Source: Marinomonas aquimarina (GTDB lineage Bacteria; Pseudomonadota; Gammaproteobacteria; Pseudomonadales; Marinomonadaceae). From it: DNA of 64,000 nt. Positions within the stretch are counted from its first letter, which is position 1. The number at the start of each line of letters is the position of its first letter. Shown here piece after piece: positions 16,032 to 24,684 of the stretch. The DNA is taken from positions 1-64,000 of the forward strand of contig NZ_FLOC01000019.1 of assembly GCF_900089755.1 (NCBI RefSeq), read 5' to 3'. Both the position numbers and the translations under genes were made by a program. The notes beneath the pieces are model-generated. The model ran no database searches. It saw only the letters and a program-made list of their open reading frames with translations, and had not been told where the DNA came from.

Positions 16032-16862
16032 ATGTCAGACCCTGCTCAACCAATCTTTTGGCGTAGCGCAGAACTACCATTTGTGGAACTACGCTATATC
16101 GAAGACGGCCATCGCGTGCGCTACACTCCGCACTCTCATGAGCAATGGTCGATCGGGGCCATTCTAGCGGGGCAAAGTTCGTTTTTATGTGGTGATCGCT
16201 TACATCAGGTTGCGCAAGGAGACCTAGTCATCATGAACGCCCATGAAGTCCATGCCTGCAACCCTGCACCAAGTTCTCCTTGGTCATACTATATGCTACA
16301 TGTGGACTGTGACTGGCTAGGACAGTTGCTCCAGCAAGCCGGTTTGCAAAGCACCGCTACATGGCGACCGACCACTCAAGATACGCTTAGCAAACTAGAG
16401 GCCTTTCAAGCTCTGCGTGGGTTAGGTGATATACTGCTATCGGATACAGCGAACCAGCATAAGGCGGAGGCCCTGAATACCTCACTTATTCAAATCTTTA
16501 AGCATTTGCAAAGTGACGAACAAGCCAACTCAGTGCCAGTTCCAACGTTACTTTCTCGGATCGCTTATTACCTGATTGAAAATGCTCATCAAGACGAAGC
16601 CATCGCTGATATCGCAGCCAAATTTGGCGTCAGCAGCGGCTATCTTACACGCCAATTTAAGCGCCACTATCGGATGACACCTCATGCATTTCGTTTAAAT
16701 CGACGTATTCAGTTAGGACAGATTGCTCTGAAAAATGGCGTTTCGATCATTGAGGTTGCCGGGCAATTTGGCTTTAGTGACCAAGCCCATTTTCATCGCG
16801 TGTTTAAGGAACGCGCGGCGGCAACGCCGAAGCAATATACCGCCAGCCATATCGAATTCTAG
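16032..16862 (+). CDS. AraC-family regulator, LysE-associated
   Basis: 276 residues. The N-terminal half is an AraC-binding cupin (HSHEQWSIGAILAGQSSF, HEVHACNP). The C-terminal half has two helix-turn-helix units: IADIAAKFGVSSGYLTRQFK and IEVAGQFGFSDQAHFHRVFK. AraC proteins of this type often sit beside LysE-type exporters. Here a LysE gene is convergent and overlaps its stop by four bases, so the exporter is the likely target. The small gap after argO leaves open co-transcription with that gene. Confidence 0.88.
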   Translation: MSDPAQPIFWRSAELPFVELRYIEDGHRVRYTPHSHEQWSIGAILAGQSSFLCGDRLHQVAQGDLVIMNAHEVHACNPAPSSPWSYYMLHVDCDWLGQLLQQAGLQSTATWRPTTQDTLSKLEAFQALRGLGDILLSDTANQHKAEALNTSLIQIFKHLQSDEQANSVPVPTLLSRIAYYLIENAHQDEAIADIAAKFGVSSGYLTRQFKRHYRMTPHAFRLNRRIQLGQIALKNGVSIIEVAGQFGFSDQAHFHRVFKERAAATPKQYTASHIEF

Positions 16863-17449
16863 TAAGCGATCACAGCGCAACTGCCGATCAAGCCCATCGC
16901 TAGGGTGCGATTTAATAGCCGAATCCGCTTAGGTGTGTTGAGCCATTCGCCCATCCATGCCCCTAACAGCACCCAGACCATCAGCGACAGCCAGCAGATC
17001 ACCAAATAAAGTCCTGCAAACAGCCAAATCCCCTGAGCATCATTCGGCGCTGTATAGGCAGCAATGCCAGAAATCGAGGCTAACCAAGCTTTCGGGTTAA
17101 GCCATTGCATCAAGGCTCCGAGCCAAGGCGTAGGTTGATTTTGCTGTTGCTCGGCGGGCAGTTCGCCACTGTCTCGCCAAAGTTGGTAACTGATGTACAA
17201 CAAAAAGGCGACGCCAGCCCATTTGAGATACCACATCAGCTCTGGCAAAGCTTTGATAAGCTGCTGTAAACCCAAACCAATCAGTAGAAACAGGGCGATA
17301 AAGCCAAGCGTGGCACCCGTGACAAACTTTAGCCCAACACGAATACCATAACGGGCGCCACTGCTGACGCCCACTAAATTCACCGGACCTGGCGACAGCG
17401 ACGCTGCCAGTGCAAACAAACTCATTGATACAAGGGTCGAAACTACCAT
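16859..17449 (-). CDS. LysE-family amino-acid exporter
   Basis: A 196-residue, about six-helix membrane protein of the RhtB/LysE superfamily. Signatures: ASLSPGPVNLVGVSSGARYG near the N-terminus and MQWLNPKAWLASISGIAAY in the middle. Likely exports an amino acid or derivative, possibly one sensed by the convergent AraC regulator. The start at 17449 has GAGGTG upstream; the ATG at 17479 is less likely. The stop codon overlaps the stop of the AraC gene in a shared CTAG. Confidence 0.88.
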   Translation of the reverse strand: MVVSTLVSMSLFALAASLSPGPVNLVGVSSGARYGIRVGLKFVTGATLGFIALFLLIGLGLQQLIKALPELMWYLKWAGVAFLLYISYQLWRDSGELPAEQQQNQPTPWLGALMQWLNPKAWLASISGIAAYTAPNDAQGIWLFAGLYLVICWLSLMVWVLLGAWMGEWLNTPKRIRLLNRTLAMGLIGSCAVIAY

Positions 17450-17539
17450 TACATGCACCTCACATTGAACAATGTGCAAAGCATGAAGCAGCTTAGGTTT
17501 AGAGTATTGAAGAATACTGACCCGTTATCGAAATCCTGA

Positions 17540-18940
17540 TCACAGCATTCCCATGAAATGCCACCAAACAAAGTTCAGCGGTAATAACAGCACAATGGTG
17601 ATGGCAAACGTCACCAGGCAGACTTTACTGACCAAGGCTAACGGCAACTTGCCCAACGCCATAGCGGTGATCAGTGGCGGCGCTTGATACGGCAGCAACA
17701 CGGTGGAAAAGGCCATCACTTGTGACATCACAATGGCATAACTCGACAGTCCGGTAATGTCCGCTAAATCCCCAGCGAGGGGGGTAATAATGGCCGGAAT
17801 ACCGGCCAAATTGGCGATCATCCCAACCAGCATAGAAATGCCCGTCATCAAGGCTAAGTTCAAGCTGTTGGCCCCTTCGCGAAAGGGGGCCACTTGCGTT
17901 AAACCATTGACGATGGACTCGCCCAACCCCGTGTAGGCAATGGTAGCGCCCAAGCCAATAATGCCGGCGGCAAAAAACAAAGGCCCATAATTAAGGTCTT
18001 TGCTTAAGCACTGCTGGCTGGTCAGACCACCCGCTGGCCACAGACACGCAGCACAGGCTACTAAGCCAATCCAACCGGGTGAAATATGGTGCAGGCTGTC
18101 ACTCAACCAAGCGATAAAACAAAGAACTAAAATCAGCAATAAGTGCTTTTCTTTGCGTGATAACTTGGTTTCATCTGACGCGACTGTTTTGGCTTGATGG
18201 ATAGGATCGGGCGCAGGGAAGAGCCACAGAATCACTACCATGACTAAGATGGCTTTGACGATGCCTAGCACAGGAAAGTGCAATACTAGGTAATCCCAGT
18301 ACGACAAAGCATCATCATAGAGCGCTTCATTGATCCCTGATAACAGCATATTCGGGGCATTAGCCGGCAAGATGGCAAAGGTGGGTAAAAAGGTGCCAAA
18401 CGCTGCCGCCAGTAAAATGCCATAGCGCCCAGTAGAGCCTTCCTCATAACCGAGCTGTTCCGTGATGGCCGCAACAATGGGGATTAACAGCACGGCACGA
18501 CCAATGCCCGATGGGATCAAGAACGCCAGCAGCACACCAAACAAGGTGGTGCGAATCACAACGCTGCGATAGCTGTTGCCTAACACCTGCACCAGCAGCC
18601 CCGCCGCCTTATGATTTAGACCGGTATATTGAATCGCCGCACCAAACACCATGCCACTGAACAGCAGCCAGAACGTGGACGAGGTAAAGCCTGACAAGAC
18701 CACGCTGCCGGGGGCTATTTGTGTCACCGTAATCAAGGCAAACATGGCCACTGCAGGCCAAAACTCCGGCACATATGAAGTCGCCCAGAGCGCTGCACAA
18801 AACACCAGCACGCCCAACATAGCGGCTTGTAGGGAGGGTAAATAGAGGCTGCCTAACAGGGCACTGGCAGCCGCCGCCAGTGTAATCCCCAGCACCGGAA
18901 AAATCGGATTGACGGCTCTATCGTTTGCTTTTTCGGACAT
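17540..18940 (-). CDS. SLC13/DASS-type anion:sodium symporter
   Basis: A 466-residue membrane protein with roughly 11-12 hydrophobic segments. Family features are two re-entrant loops: FLIPSGIGRAVLLIPIVAAI (about 140-160) and NLAGIPAIITPLAGDLADITG (about 390-410), plus ILPANAPNMLLSG. DASS carriers take up dicarboxylates, citrate or sulfate with sodium. The canonical SNT motifs are altered here (SGIGR, ANAPN), so the substrate is uncertain. Good AAGGGAG ribosome site. Single gene on the minus strand. Confidence 0.82.
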   Translation of the reverse strand: MSEKANDRAVNPIFPVLGITLAAAASALLGSLYLPSLQAAMLGVLVFCAALWATSYVPEFWPAVAMFALITVTQIAPGSVVLSGFTSSTFWLLFSGMVFGAAIQYTGLNHKAAGLLVQVLGNSYRSVVIRTTLFGVLLAFLIPSGIGRAVLLIPIVAAITEQLGYEEGSTGRYGILLAAAFGTFLPTFAILPANAPNMLLSGINEALYDDALSYWDYLVLHFPVLGIVKAILVMVVILWLFPAPDPIHQAKTVASDETKLSRKEKHLLLILVLCFIAWLSDSLHHISPGWIGLVACAACLWPAGGLTSQQCLSKDLNYGPLFFAAGIIGLGATIAYTGLGESIVNGLTQVAPFREGANSLNLALMTGISMLVGMIANLAGIPAIITPLAGDLADITGLSSYAIVMSQVMAFSTVLLPYQAPPLITAMALGKLPLALVSKVCLVTFAITIVLLLPLNFVWWHFMGML

Positions 18941-19059
18941 GAATACTCCCTTATTATTGTTATGCGTACCATCAACATAGCAAGACTGGTGCGCGAAACG
19001 AATTCCATTCTTAGCAAGGGCTATTCAATAATCGATCCTGTCTGATGATCTTTAGCCTG

Positions 19060-19743
19060 TTAACACGGCTCCGGCGCCAATCGATGGCCCGCAATGGCGG
19101 GCGCACGCTGAACCCAATGGGCTTGATCCACGGCGTGCAGCAAAAATTTGGCAAAATCGACGCGCCGTAATCGGTTATGGGCAATGCATGGCGCCCCAAC
19201 ATATTCAGCGCTGTTCGGCATACCTTCGCTTTCCCCTTCTTCTAGATCACTGGCCCGAACGACCGTCCAAGCATGGCTGGAGGCGAAGATCCGATTGACT
19301 GCCTCGACCTGATCTTGCAAATCGGCAATGCGCAGCCAGCGCATGACTTTTGCCAACCAATGAATCAACAAGGTTTGCCTTGGACAGTGTTGATCGCGTT
19401 CATCAAATTGAATGTGCCAGCCACAAGAAAACAGTAACCGCGCCCCTACTTTGGAGAAGTTCAGTACGGTTTCCACGGTGCCTTGCGCATAGCCCGACAC
19501 GCCCCATGGCACCAGCACCGTGATCACTACATCGGCCTTTGGCAAGATGCGCGACAACACCACATAGTCATCACTGGCGGCGGGGACGACATCAATTAAG
19601 CCGCGCCAAATATCCAGCTTATGCACGCTACGTGCGCGGCAGACCGCCGTCACGCGATAATGTTTGGCTAGAGCTTCTTCAACCAAATAGCGCCCCAACT
19701 TCCCTGAAGCACCGATAATCACCATATGTTTGTCCGAGGCCAT
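19060..19743 (-). CDS. NAD(P)-binding Rossmann protein, atypical SDR/NmrA type
   Basis: A 227-residue cytosolic protein. It begins with the dinucleotide motif VIIGASGKLGRYLVEEAL (GxxGxxG) and shows SCGWH and TVVRASDLEEG segments typical of NmrA-like atypical short-chain dehydrogenases. No YxxxK catalytic pair is evident, so it may be a sensor or an NAD(P)H-dependent reductase of unknown substrate. Strong GGGGAGAGG ribosome site. Divergent from the LysR gene at 19839, a likely regulator. Confidence 0.8.
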   Translation of the reverse strand: MASDKHMVIIGASGKLGRYLVEEALAKHYRVTAVCRARSVHKLDIWRGLIDVVPAASDDYVVLSRILPKADVVITVLVPWGVSGYAQGTVETVLNFSKVGARLLFSCGWHIQFDERDQHCPRQTLLIHWLAKVMRWLRIADLQDQVEAVNRIFASSHAWTVVRASDLEEGESEGMPNSAEYVGAPCIAHNRLRRVDFAKFLLHAVDQAHWVQRAPAIAGHRLAPEPC

Positions 19744-19838
19744 CGCCCTCTCCCCATTAATTTTGCATAGCAGCAGTATAGAACTAAGATGTAAGGGTCA
19801 AAATCGCGCAAAAATGCACAGCAGGTATACATAAACGT

Positions 19839-20744
19839 ATGACGACACGAGATCAGCAATTGGATTGGAACAGCTTAAAGTACTTCTGGGTAGCGGCTCA
19901 GCAAGGCTCATTTTCTCAAGCCGCGAAGCACTTAGGTGTCAGCCAACCCACGCTGAGTCGACAAATTCAGACACTAGAGTTAGCTCTGAATGTCACCTTA
20001 TTTGAGCGCAGCAGTAGTGGTTTGTACCTCACCGAAGCAGGGCAGCGTTTATTGCAGCATACTCGCCCGATGGCCAGTGCCGCCGATCAAGTTCAGCTTA
20101 CCGCGTTAGCGCTGCATGGCGAGCTGGATGGCGAAGTCAGCCTTTCTGTGAGTGAAAGTGACGCGCTGCACTATCTCTCTGATTTGGTGCCGTTTCTTCG
20201 GCACCATGCCCCCGCTATCCAGTTAACGCTGCAGGTCAGTAACCAAGTCAGCGAATTAAAAAAACGTGAAGCCGATATCGCGATTCGTAGCTTTCGCCCG
20301 ACGCAAGCCGATTTGATCACACGCAAACTGTATGACGAACAGATTTGGTTTTACGGCACACCCGATCACCTAGCCCGCTACGACCACGCCCCCCCCTTAG
20401 CGGAACGGCACGACTTGGAAATTATTGGCTTTGAACGTAATACGGATTTGATCACACGTTTAGTCGCGCTTGGCTGGCCAGTCAGTGAGCGCAACTTCCC
20501 CATTGTCACCCACTTCCAAGCCTTGCAATGGGCACTGGCAAAGCAAGGGCAAGGATTGGTCCTGATGCCCCAAAGCGTCGGTGACGCTTGCGCCGAGCTA
20601 GAGCGTGCTTTTGTGGAAGATGGCCCTGTCTTCACTCTGCCGATTTGGCTGGTGACGCACCGAGAACTGCATACCAGTCCGCGTATTCGTCGTGTGTTTG
20701 ATCTACTAGGGCAGTGGTTTGAGCAACAGGCAAACAGAGCATAG
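19839..20744 (+). CDS. LysR-family regulator (GcvA/AmpR-like group)
   Basis: 301 residues. The N-terminal HTH is LDWNSLKYFWVAAQQGSFSQAAKHLGVSQPTLSRQIQTLE, followed by a LysR substrate domain. The sequence 'IAIRSFRPTQADLITRKL' is of the type seen in the group where the regulator reads an inducer through a periplasmic-binding-like fold. Its divergent partner is the NAD(P)-binding gene at 19060-19743, 95 bases away. Inducer unknown. Weak ribosome site. Confidence 0.88.
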   Translation: MTTRDQQLDWNSLKYFWVAAQQGSFSQAAKHLGVSQPTLSRQIQTLELALNVTLFERSSSGLYLTEAGQRLLQHTRPMASAADQVQLTALALHGELDGEVSLSVSESDALHYLSDLVPFLRHHAPAIQLTLQVSNQVSELKKREADIAIRSFRPTQADLITRKLYDEQIWFYGTPDHLARYDHAPPLAERHDLEIIGFERNTDLITRLVALGWPVSERNFPIVTHFQALQWALAKQGQGLVLMPQSVGDACAELERAFVEDGPVFTLPIWLVTHRELHTSPRIRRVFDLLGQWFEQQANRA

Positions 20745-20828
20745 TCGCCTTTAATCACAACATTCCCCTTTAAATCGGCCATAGGCGGTGCTTAAATTCT
20801 ACGTACGCTCTGATACTTGAGACCCAGC

Positions 20829-21506
20829 ATGGCAAAATCTAAGCGCGGCATTTTCCGTTGGCTGTATTCGATTGTTTGGAAGCTAGCACTGCTATTGGCG
20901 CTGGTATTGGTACTGCTGCGCTTTGTCCCCCCGCCGACCACCGCCTTTATGCTACAAAGCCCTTATCCGGTGGAACAATCTTGGGTCGATATTGATGAGT
21001 TACCCGCCCATCTGCCACTCGCTGTAGTGGGCTCAGAAGATCAACGCTTTCCCGACCACTATGGTGTCGACTTTAAAGCCATCGGCAATGCCTTAAGAGA
21101 TTACGGCGATGGCGAAGGGTTACGCGGCGCCAGCACCATCACCCAGCAAACCGCGAAAAATTTATTTCTCTGGCCTGGGCGTAGCCTGATTCGTAAGGGC
21201 TTAGAAGCGGGTCTTGCGGTGAGTCTAGAAGCGATCTGGGGCAAGAAACGCATTCTCGAGGTGTATCTGAATATTGCCGAATTTGGCCAAGGCATTTACG
21301 GCGTCGAAGCGGCGAGCCAGTATTATTACAAGCGCTCAGCGCGCCAGTTAACGCCCAATCAAGCGGCCCGCCTGGCCATCTTATTGCCCAGCCCACGCCT
21401 GCGTAACCCGAATCGTTTAAGCCATCATTTGGCGCAACGGGTCAGTTGGATTGAGCTGCAAATGCGCCAGCTAGGCAGCAACCACTTACGCCAAATTCTT
21501 GACTGA
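20829..21506 (+). CDS. mtgA: Monofunctional peptidoglycan glycosyltransferase
   Basis: A 225-residue GT51 enzyme that polymerises lipid II into glycan strands at the outer face of the inner membrane. One N-terminal membrane anchor is visible (about residues 15-35). GT51 motifs follow in order: the catalytic-Glu region VVGSEDQRFPDHYGVDF, GASTITQQTAKNLFLW, RKGLEAGLAVSLEAIWGKKRILEVYLN and AEFGQGIYGVEAASQYYY. No transpeptidase domain, so MtgA rather than a class A PBP. Start at the ATG at 20829; the TTG at 20817 is an alternative. Confidence 0.95.
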   Translation: MAKSKRGIFRWLYSIVWKLALLLALVLVLLRFVPPPTTAFMLQSPYPVEQSWVDIDELPAHLPLAVVGSEDQRFPDHYGVDFKAIGNALRDYGDGEGLRGASTITQQTAKNLFLWPGRSLIRKGLEAGLAVSLEAIWGKKRILEVYLNIAEFGQGIYGVEAASQYYYKRSARQLTPNQAARLAILLPSPRLRNPNRLSHHLAQRVSWIELQMRQLGSNHLRQILD

Positions 21507-21528
21507 TGCACGGTTACTGACACGCCCT

Positions 21529-22605
21529 ATGATACTGAATAGCGTTAGCCAATCCCGCGATAACAATTTCAATTTTTTACGGTTGCTCTGTGCGCTCGGC
21601 GTATTGCTGGCGCACAGTCATTTGGTGTTCACCGGACAATCCTTAGAATGGTCGTTACTGGGCGTTCGCATCGACCATCTATTGGTCAGCGTTTTCTTTG
21701 CAATCAGTGGCTTTTTGATCTGTAAAAGCTTGCTGCAATCAGACGATTTAAAACGCTATTTTGCCGCCCGAGCATTGCGTTTATTGCCCGCTTTGCTGGC
21801 CTTATTATTGATAACCGTATTGGTTGTCGGACCACTTTTCACCACGCTCAGTAGGCATGACTATTTCGCCTCTCAGCTCACCTGGGATTACTTACTCAAT
21901 GCCAACCTTTTGAATATTCACACCCAATTCGAGCTCACCGGCGTGTTTGCCAACGCACCCTACCCCAACAACGTCAACACCTCGCTTTGGACGCTACCGA
22001 TCGAAGCTTGGCTCTATATGATGGCCGCTATGGCCTATTGCTTGATAACGTTAGGTATCGAGCATTGGCCAAATCTAAACCAAAGAGTCTTACTTAGTGT
22101 CGGCGTCTTAGGGTTGCTGGGCTTAAGCGTTATCGGACACACAGCTCTTCAGCATCGCGACGATGACGCTCCGGTCATGCTGTTATTTATCTGTTTATTT
22201 TACGCTGCCACACTGGCCTACAGTGCCCGAACAAAACTGATTTTGCGTTATCGCTACGCAATGGTGCTGTGGTTACTGGCACCCTTGGCCGATAAAACCG
22301 CCCTCTTTAGCGCGTATTTTGCCATCGCCATGACCTACTCTGTGTTGCTATTAGCGTATCGCCCAACTGGCTGGATTCGCCAATTTAACCGCCTTGGGGA
22401 CTACTCCTACGGTGTCTATATTTATGGCTTTTTAGTGCAACAAAGCACGCTACAGTTGTGGCCACAGGCATCCTTTCTTGGCTTTGTTCTACTGTCGAGT
22501 TGGATCACACTTTTATGCGCCGTGGCGTCTTGGCATTGGCTAGAAAAACCTTGCTTGGCACCCTTAAAAACACAGCATTCTTTTAAGGGCGTTCGCCCCA
22601 TTTAG
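21529..22605 (+). CDS. Acyltransferase 3 family membrane O-acyltransferase
   Basis: A 358-residue membrane protein with about 10 hydrophobic segments. Acyltransferase-3 features: NNFNFLRLLCALGVLLAHS with the conserved R..A..V...H arrangement, SVFFAISGFLICKSL, LWTLPIEAWLYM, and a last helix ending ASWHWLEKPCLAPLK. Such enzymes move acetyl or succinyl groups onto LPS, peptidoglycan or exopolysaccharide. It follows mtgA by about 20 bases, or overlaps it if the TTG at 21499 is used, so the two probably share a transcript. Envelope glycan modification is the natural inference; acceptor unknown. Confidence 0.87.
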   Translation: MILNSVSQSRDNNFNFLRLLCALGVLLAHSHLVFTGQSLEWSLLGVRIDHLLVSVFFAISGFLICKSLLQSDDLKRYFAARALRLLPALLALLLITVLVVGPLFTTLSRHDYFASQLTWDYLLNANLLNIHTQFELTGVFANAPYPNNVNTSLWTLPIEAWLYMMAAMAYCLITLGIEHWPNLNQRVLLSVGVLGLLGLSVIGHTALQHRDDDAPVMLLFICLFYAATLAYSARTKLILRYRYAMVLWLLAPLADKTALFSAYFAIAMTYSVLLLAYRPTGWIRQFNRLGDYSYGVYIYGFLVQQSTLQLWPQASFLGFVLLSSWITLLCAVASWHWLEKPCLAPLKTQHSFKGVRPI

Positions 22606-22649
22606 TGTTAAAATCCCCGCAAATTGTTCGCACATCAGACAGGCCTGCC

Positions 22650-24578
22650 ATGACCGTTCTCTTAATGACTCCTCCTATGACTCAGTTGAATACCCCGTAC
22701 CCAGCGACGGCGTATCTCACGGGCTTTTTACGTTCCCGTGGTTACGACGCGGTGCAACGGGATCCTGCGATTGAGCTGTTCCTTGAGATGATGACGGCAC
22801 AGGGCTTGGACATTATGCGCCAGCATGTGGAAGAGAACTTCGAGTCCTTCGATGACGATGAGCTGCCGGATGTGATTTACACCTTCCTCGCCGAGTTTGA
22901 CCGCTACCGTTTATGCGTCGAGCCGGTAATTCGCTTTTTACAAGGTAAGGACTCTAGCCTTGCCATGCGCATAAACTCGCGCCGTTTTCTACCCGAAGGC
23001 CCAGCCTTTGATGTGATCGAGCAAATGGAAGCCGTGTCTGGGGACGTGCTGAAAAGCGCCTTTGGTAACTTAGGTGTTCAAGACCAAGCCAAGTACCTAG
23101 CGACCTTATTTATCAATGACTTATCCTCCGTGATCACGCAAGGGGTGGATCCTTACTTTGAAGTGAGCCGATACGGCGAGCGCTTGGCTGCAGCCAACCC
23201 AACCTTTGATGATCTGTACGATACGCTAATGGGCGAATCGAGCTTTAGTTCAGAAATCCTTGAGCAGTTGGTGGAAGTCTACCTTGAAGACACCCAACCC
23301 AGCGTGGTTGCCCTAACGGTTCCTTTCCCAGGCAATATGCTGGGTGCGCTGCGCATCGCGCAAACCTGTAAAGAGATTAACCCCGATATCCCTGTGGTGT
23401 TGGGCGGCGGTTTTGTCAATACCGAGCTGCGCGCCCTCAAAGACACCCGCGTGTTTGAGTTTGTTGATTTTATCTGTGTCGACGATGGCGAACGCCCGTT
23501 TATGACCTTGCTGGATTACTTTGATGGCCAATGCGAAGTCGATGATCTGGTGCGCACCTACTTCCTCGCCGAAGACCAAGATGGCGAGCCGTTTGTGTAC
23601 TTCAATGACAACAAAGCCCTGCACGATATCCCGCAAACCGAAGTCGGCGCACCGGTCTACGATGGCTTACCACTGACTGAATATTTGTCTTTGTGTGAAA
23701 TGCTCAATCCAATGCATCGTATTTGGAGTGATGGACGCTGGAACAAGCTGACCATCGCCCACGGCTGTTATTGGAAGAAGTGTAGCTTCTGTGATGTAAG
23801 CTTGGATTACATCGAACGCTATGATTATGCTGGCGCGGATCTTTTGGTCGATCGTATCGAGCAACTGATTGAAGAAACCGGTCAAACTGGCTTCCACTTT
23901 GTTGATGAAGCCGCGCCACCTAAAGCACTGTTTGCCCTAGCCGAGCGCTTAATCGAGCGTGGCGTGGTGATCAGCTGGTGGGGCAATATTCGTTTTGAGA
24001 AAACCTTTACGCCAGAGAAATGCCAACTGCTGGCAGACTCTGGCTGTATCGCCGTCAGTGGCGGTTTGGAAGTAGCCTCAGATCGTCTACTGAAACTGAT
24101 GAAAAAAGGCGTCAGTGTCGAGCAAGTAGCACGCGTCACCAAAGGCTTCAGTGATGCCGGCGTCTTGGTGCATGCCTACTTGATGTACGGTTTCCCAACA
24201 CAAACTGAGCAGGAAACGGTCGATGCGCTGGAAATGGTGCGCCAAATGATGTCCCACGGCTGTTTCCAATCGGCTTACTGGCACCGCTTCGCCGCGACCA
24301 TTCACAGCCCCATTGGTATCAACCCAGAAGAATACGGCATTACCTTGGCAGAGCGACCTGAAACTCTGTTCGCTGAGAACGATGTGGACTTCTTTGACCC
24401 AACTGGCACCGACCATGAAATGCTCGGTAATGGCCTACGCAAAGCCTTGTACAACTACATGCACGGCATCGGTTACGACCAGCCGATGAGTTTCTGGTTT
24501 GATCAGCCTGTGGCACGCCCCACCGTCAAGAAAGATCTGATCAGCAAAGCCTTTAGTAGCCTGATTGCAAGTGCTTGA
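22650..24578 (+). CDS. Cobalamin-binding-domain radical SAM protein
   Basis: 642 residues. The N-terminal part is a B12-binding Rossmann domain split by about 180 residues (MTVLLMTPPM... and SVVALTVPFPGNMLGALRIA ... VVLGGGFVNTELR). It lacks the DxHxxG motif. The radical SAM domain follows, with C373, C378 and C381 in HGCYWKKCSFCD, i.e. C-x4-C-x2-C rather than the classic C-x3-C-x2-C. The typical end of the fold follows (GLEVASDRLLKLMKKG, LMYGFPTQT). Start at 22650; a GTG at 22605 would overlap the acyltransferase stop. It lies between an acyltransferase and a DUF4910-formyltransferase pair. Chemistry unknown: methylation is common in this class, but the substrate cannot be read. Confidence 0.87.
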   Translation: MTVLLMTPPMTQLNTPYPATAYLTGFLRSRGYDAVQRDPAIELFLEMMTAQGLDIMRQHVEENFESFDDDELPDVIYTFLAEFDRYRLCVEPVIRFLQGKDSSLAMRINSRRFLPEGPAFDVIEQMEAVSGDVLKSAFGNLGVQDQAKYLATLFINDLSSVITQGVDPYFEVSRYGERLAAANPTFDDLYDTLMGESSFSSEILEQLVEVYLEDTQPSVVALTVPFPGNMLGALRIAQTCKEINPDIPVVLGGGFVNTELRALKDTRVFEFVDFICVDDGERPFMTLLDYFDGQCEVDDLVRTYFLAEDQDGEPFVYFNDNKALHDIPQTEVGAPVYDGLPLTEYLSLCEMLNPMHRIWSDGRWNKLTIAHGCYWKKCSFCDVSLDYIERYDYAGADLLVDRIEQLIEETGQTGFHFVDEAAPPKALFALAERLIERGVVISWWGNIRFEKTFTPEKCQLLADSGCIAVSGGLEVASDRLLKLMKKGVSVEQVARVTKGFSDAGVLVHAYLMYGFPTQTEQETVDALEMVRQMMSHGCFQSAYWHRFAATIHSPIGINPEEYGITLAERPETLFAENDVDFFDPTGTDHEMLGNGLRKALYNYMHGIGYDQPMSFWFDQPVARPTVKKDLISKAFSSLIASA

Positions 24579-24650
24579 TCTATTTAGATTAGTCATTTCA
24601 ACTGGCTAACAGAACACAAGACAAGCGCGGCTAAATCCGTCACTATGGAG

Positions 24651-24666
24651 CCAATGTACACATTGG
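24651..24666. promoter_or_regulatory. Palindrome 19 bases before the DUF4910 gene
   Basis: CCAATGTACACATTGG has perfect 7-base arms around a 2-base centre, close to the start codon of the two-gene operon. A repressor site is possible; no regulator is adjacent and no family consensus is recognised. Confidence 0.35.
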
Positions 24667-24684
24667 TTATCAATAGGATGCAGC

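Noticed and set aside
22605-22649. GTG start of the B12 radical SAM gene overlapping the acyltransferase stop
   Set aside because: The added N-terminal residues precede the first strand of the B12 domain; the ATG at 22650 gives a normal start.
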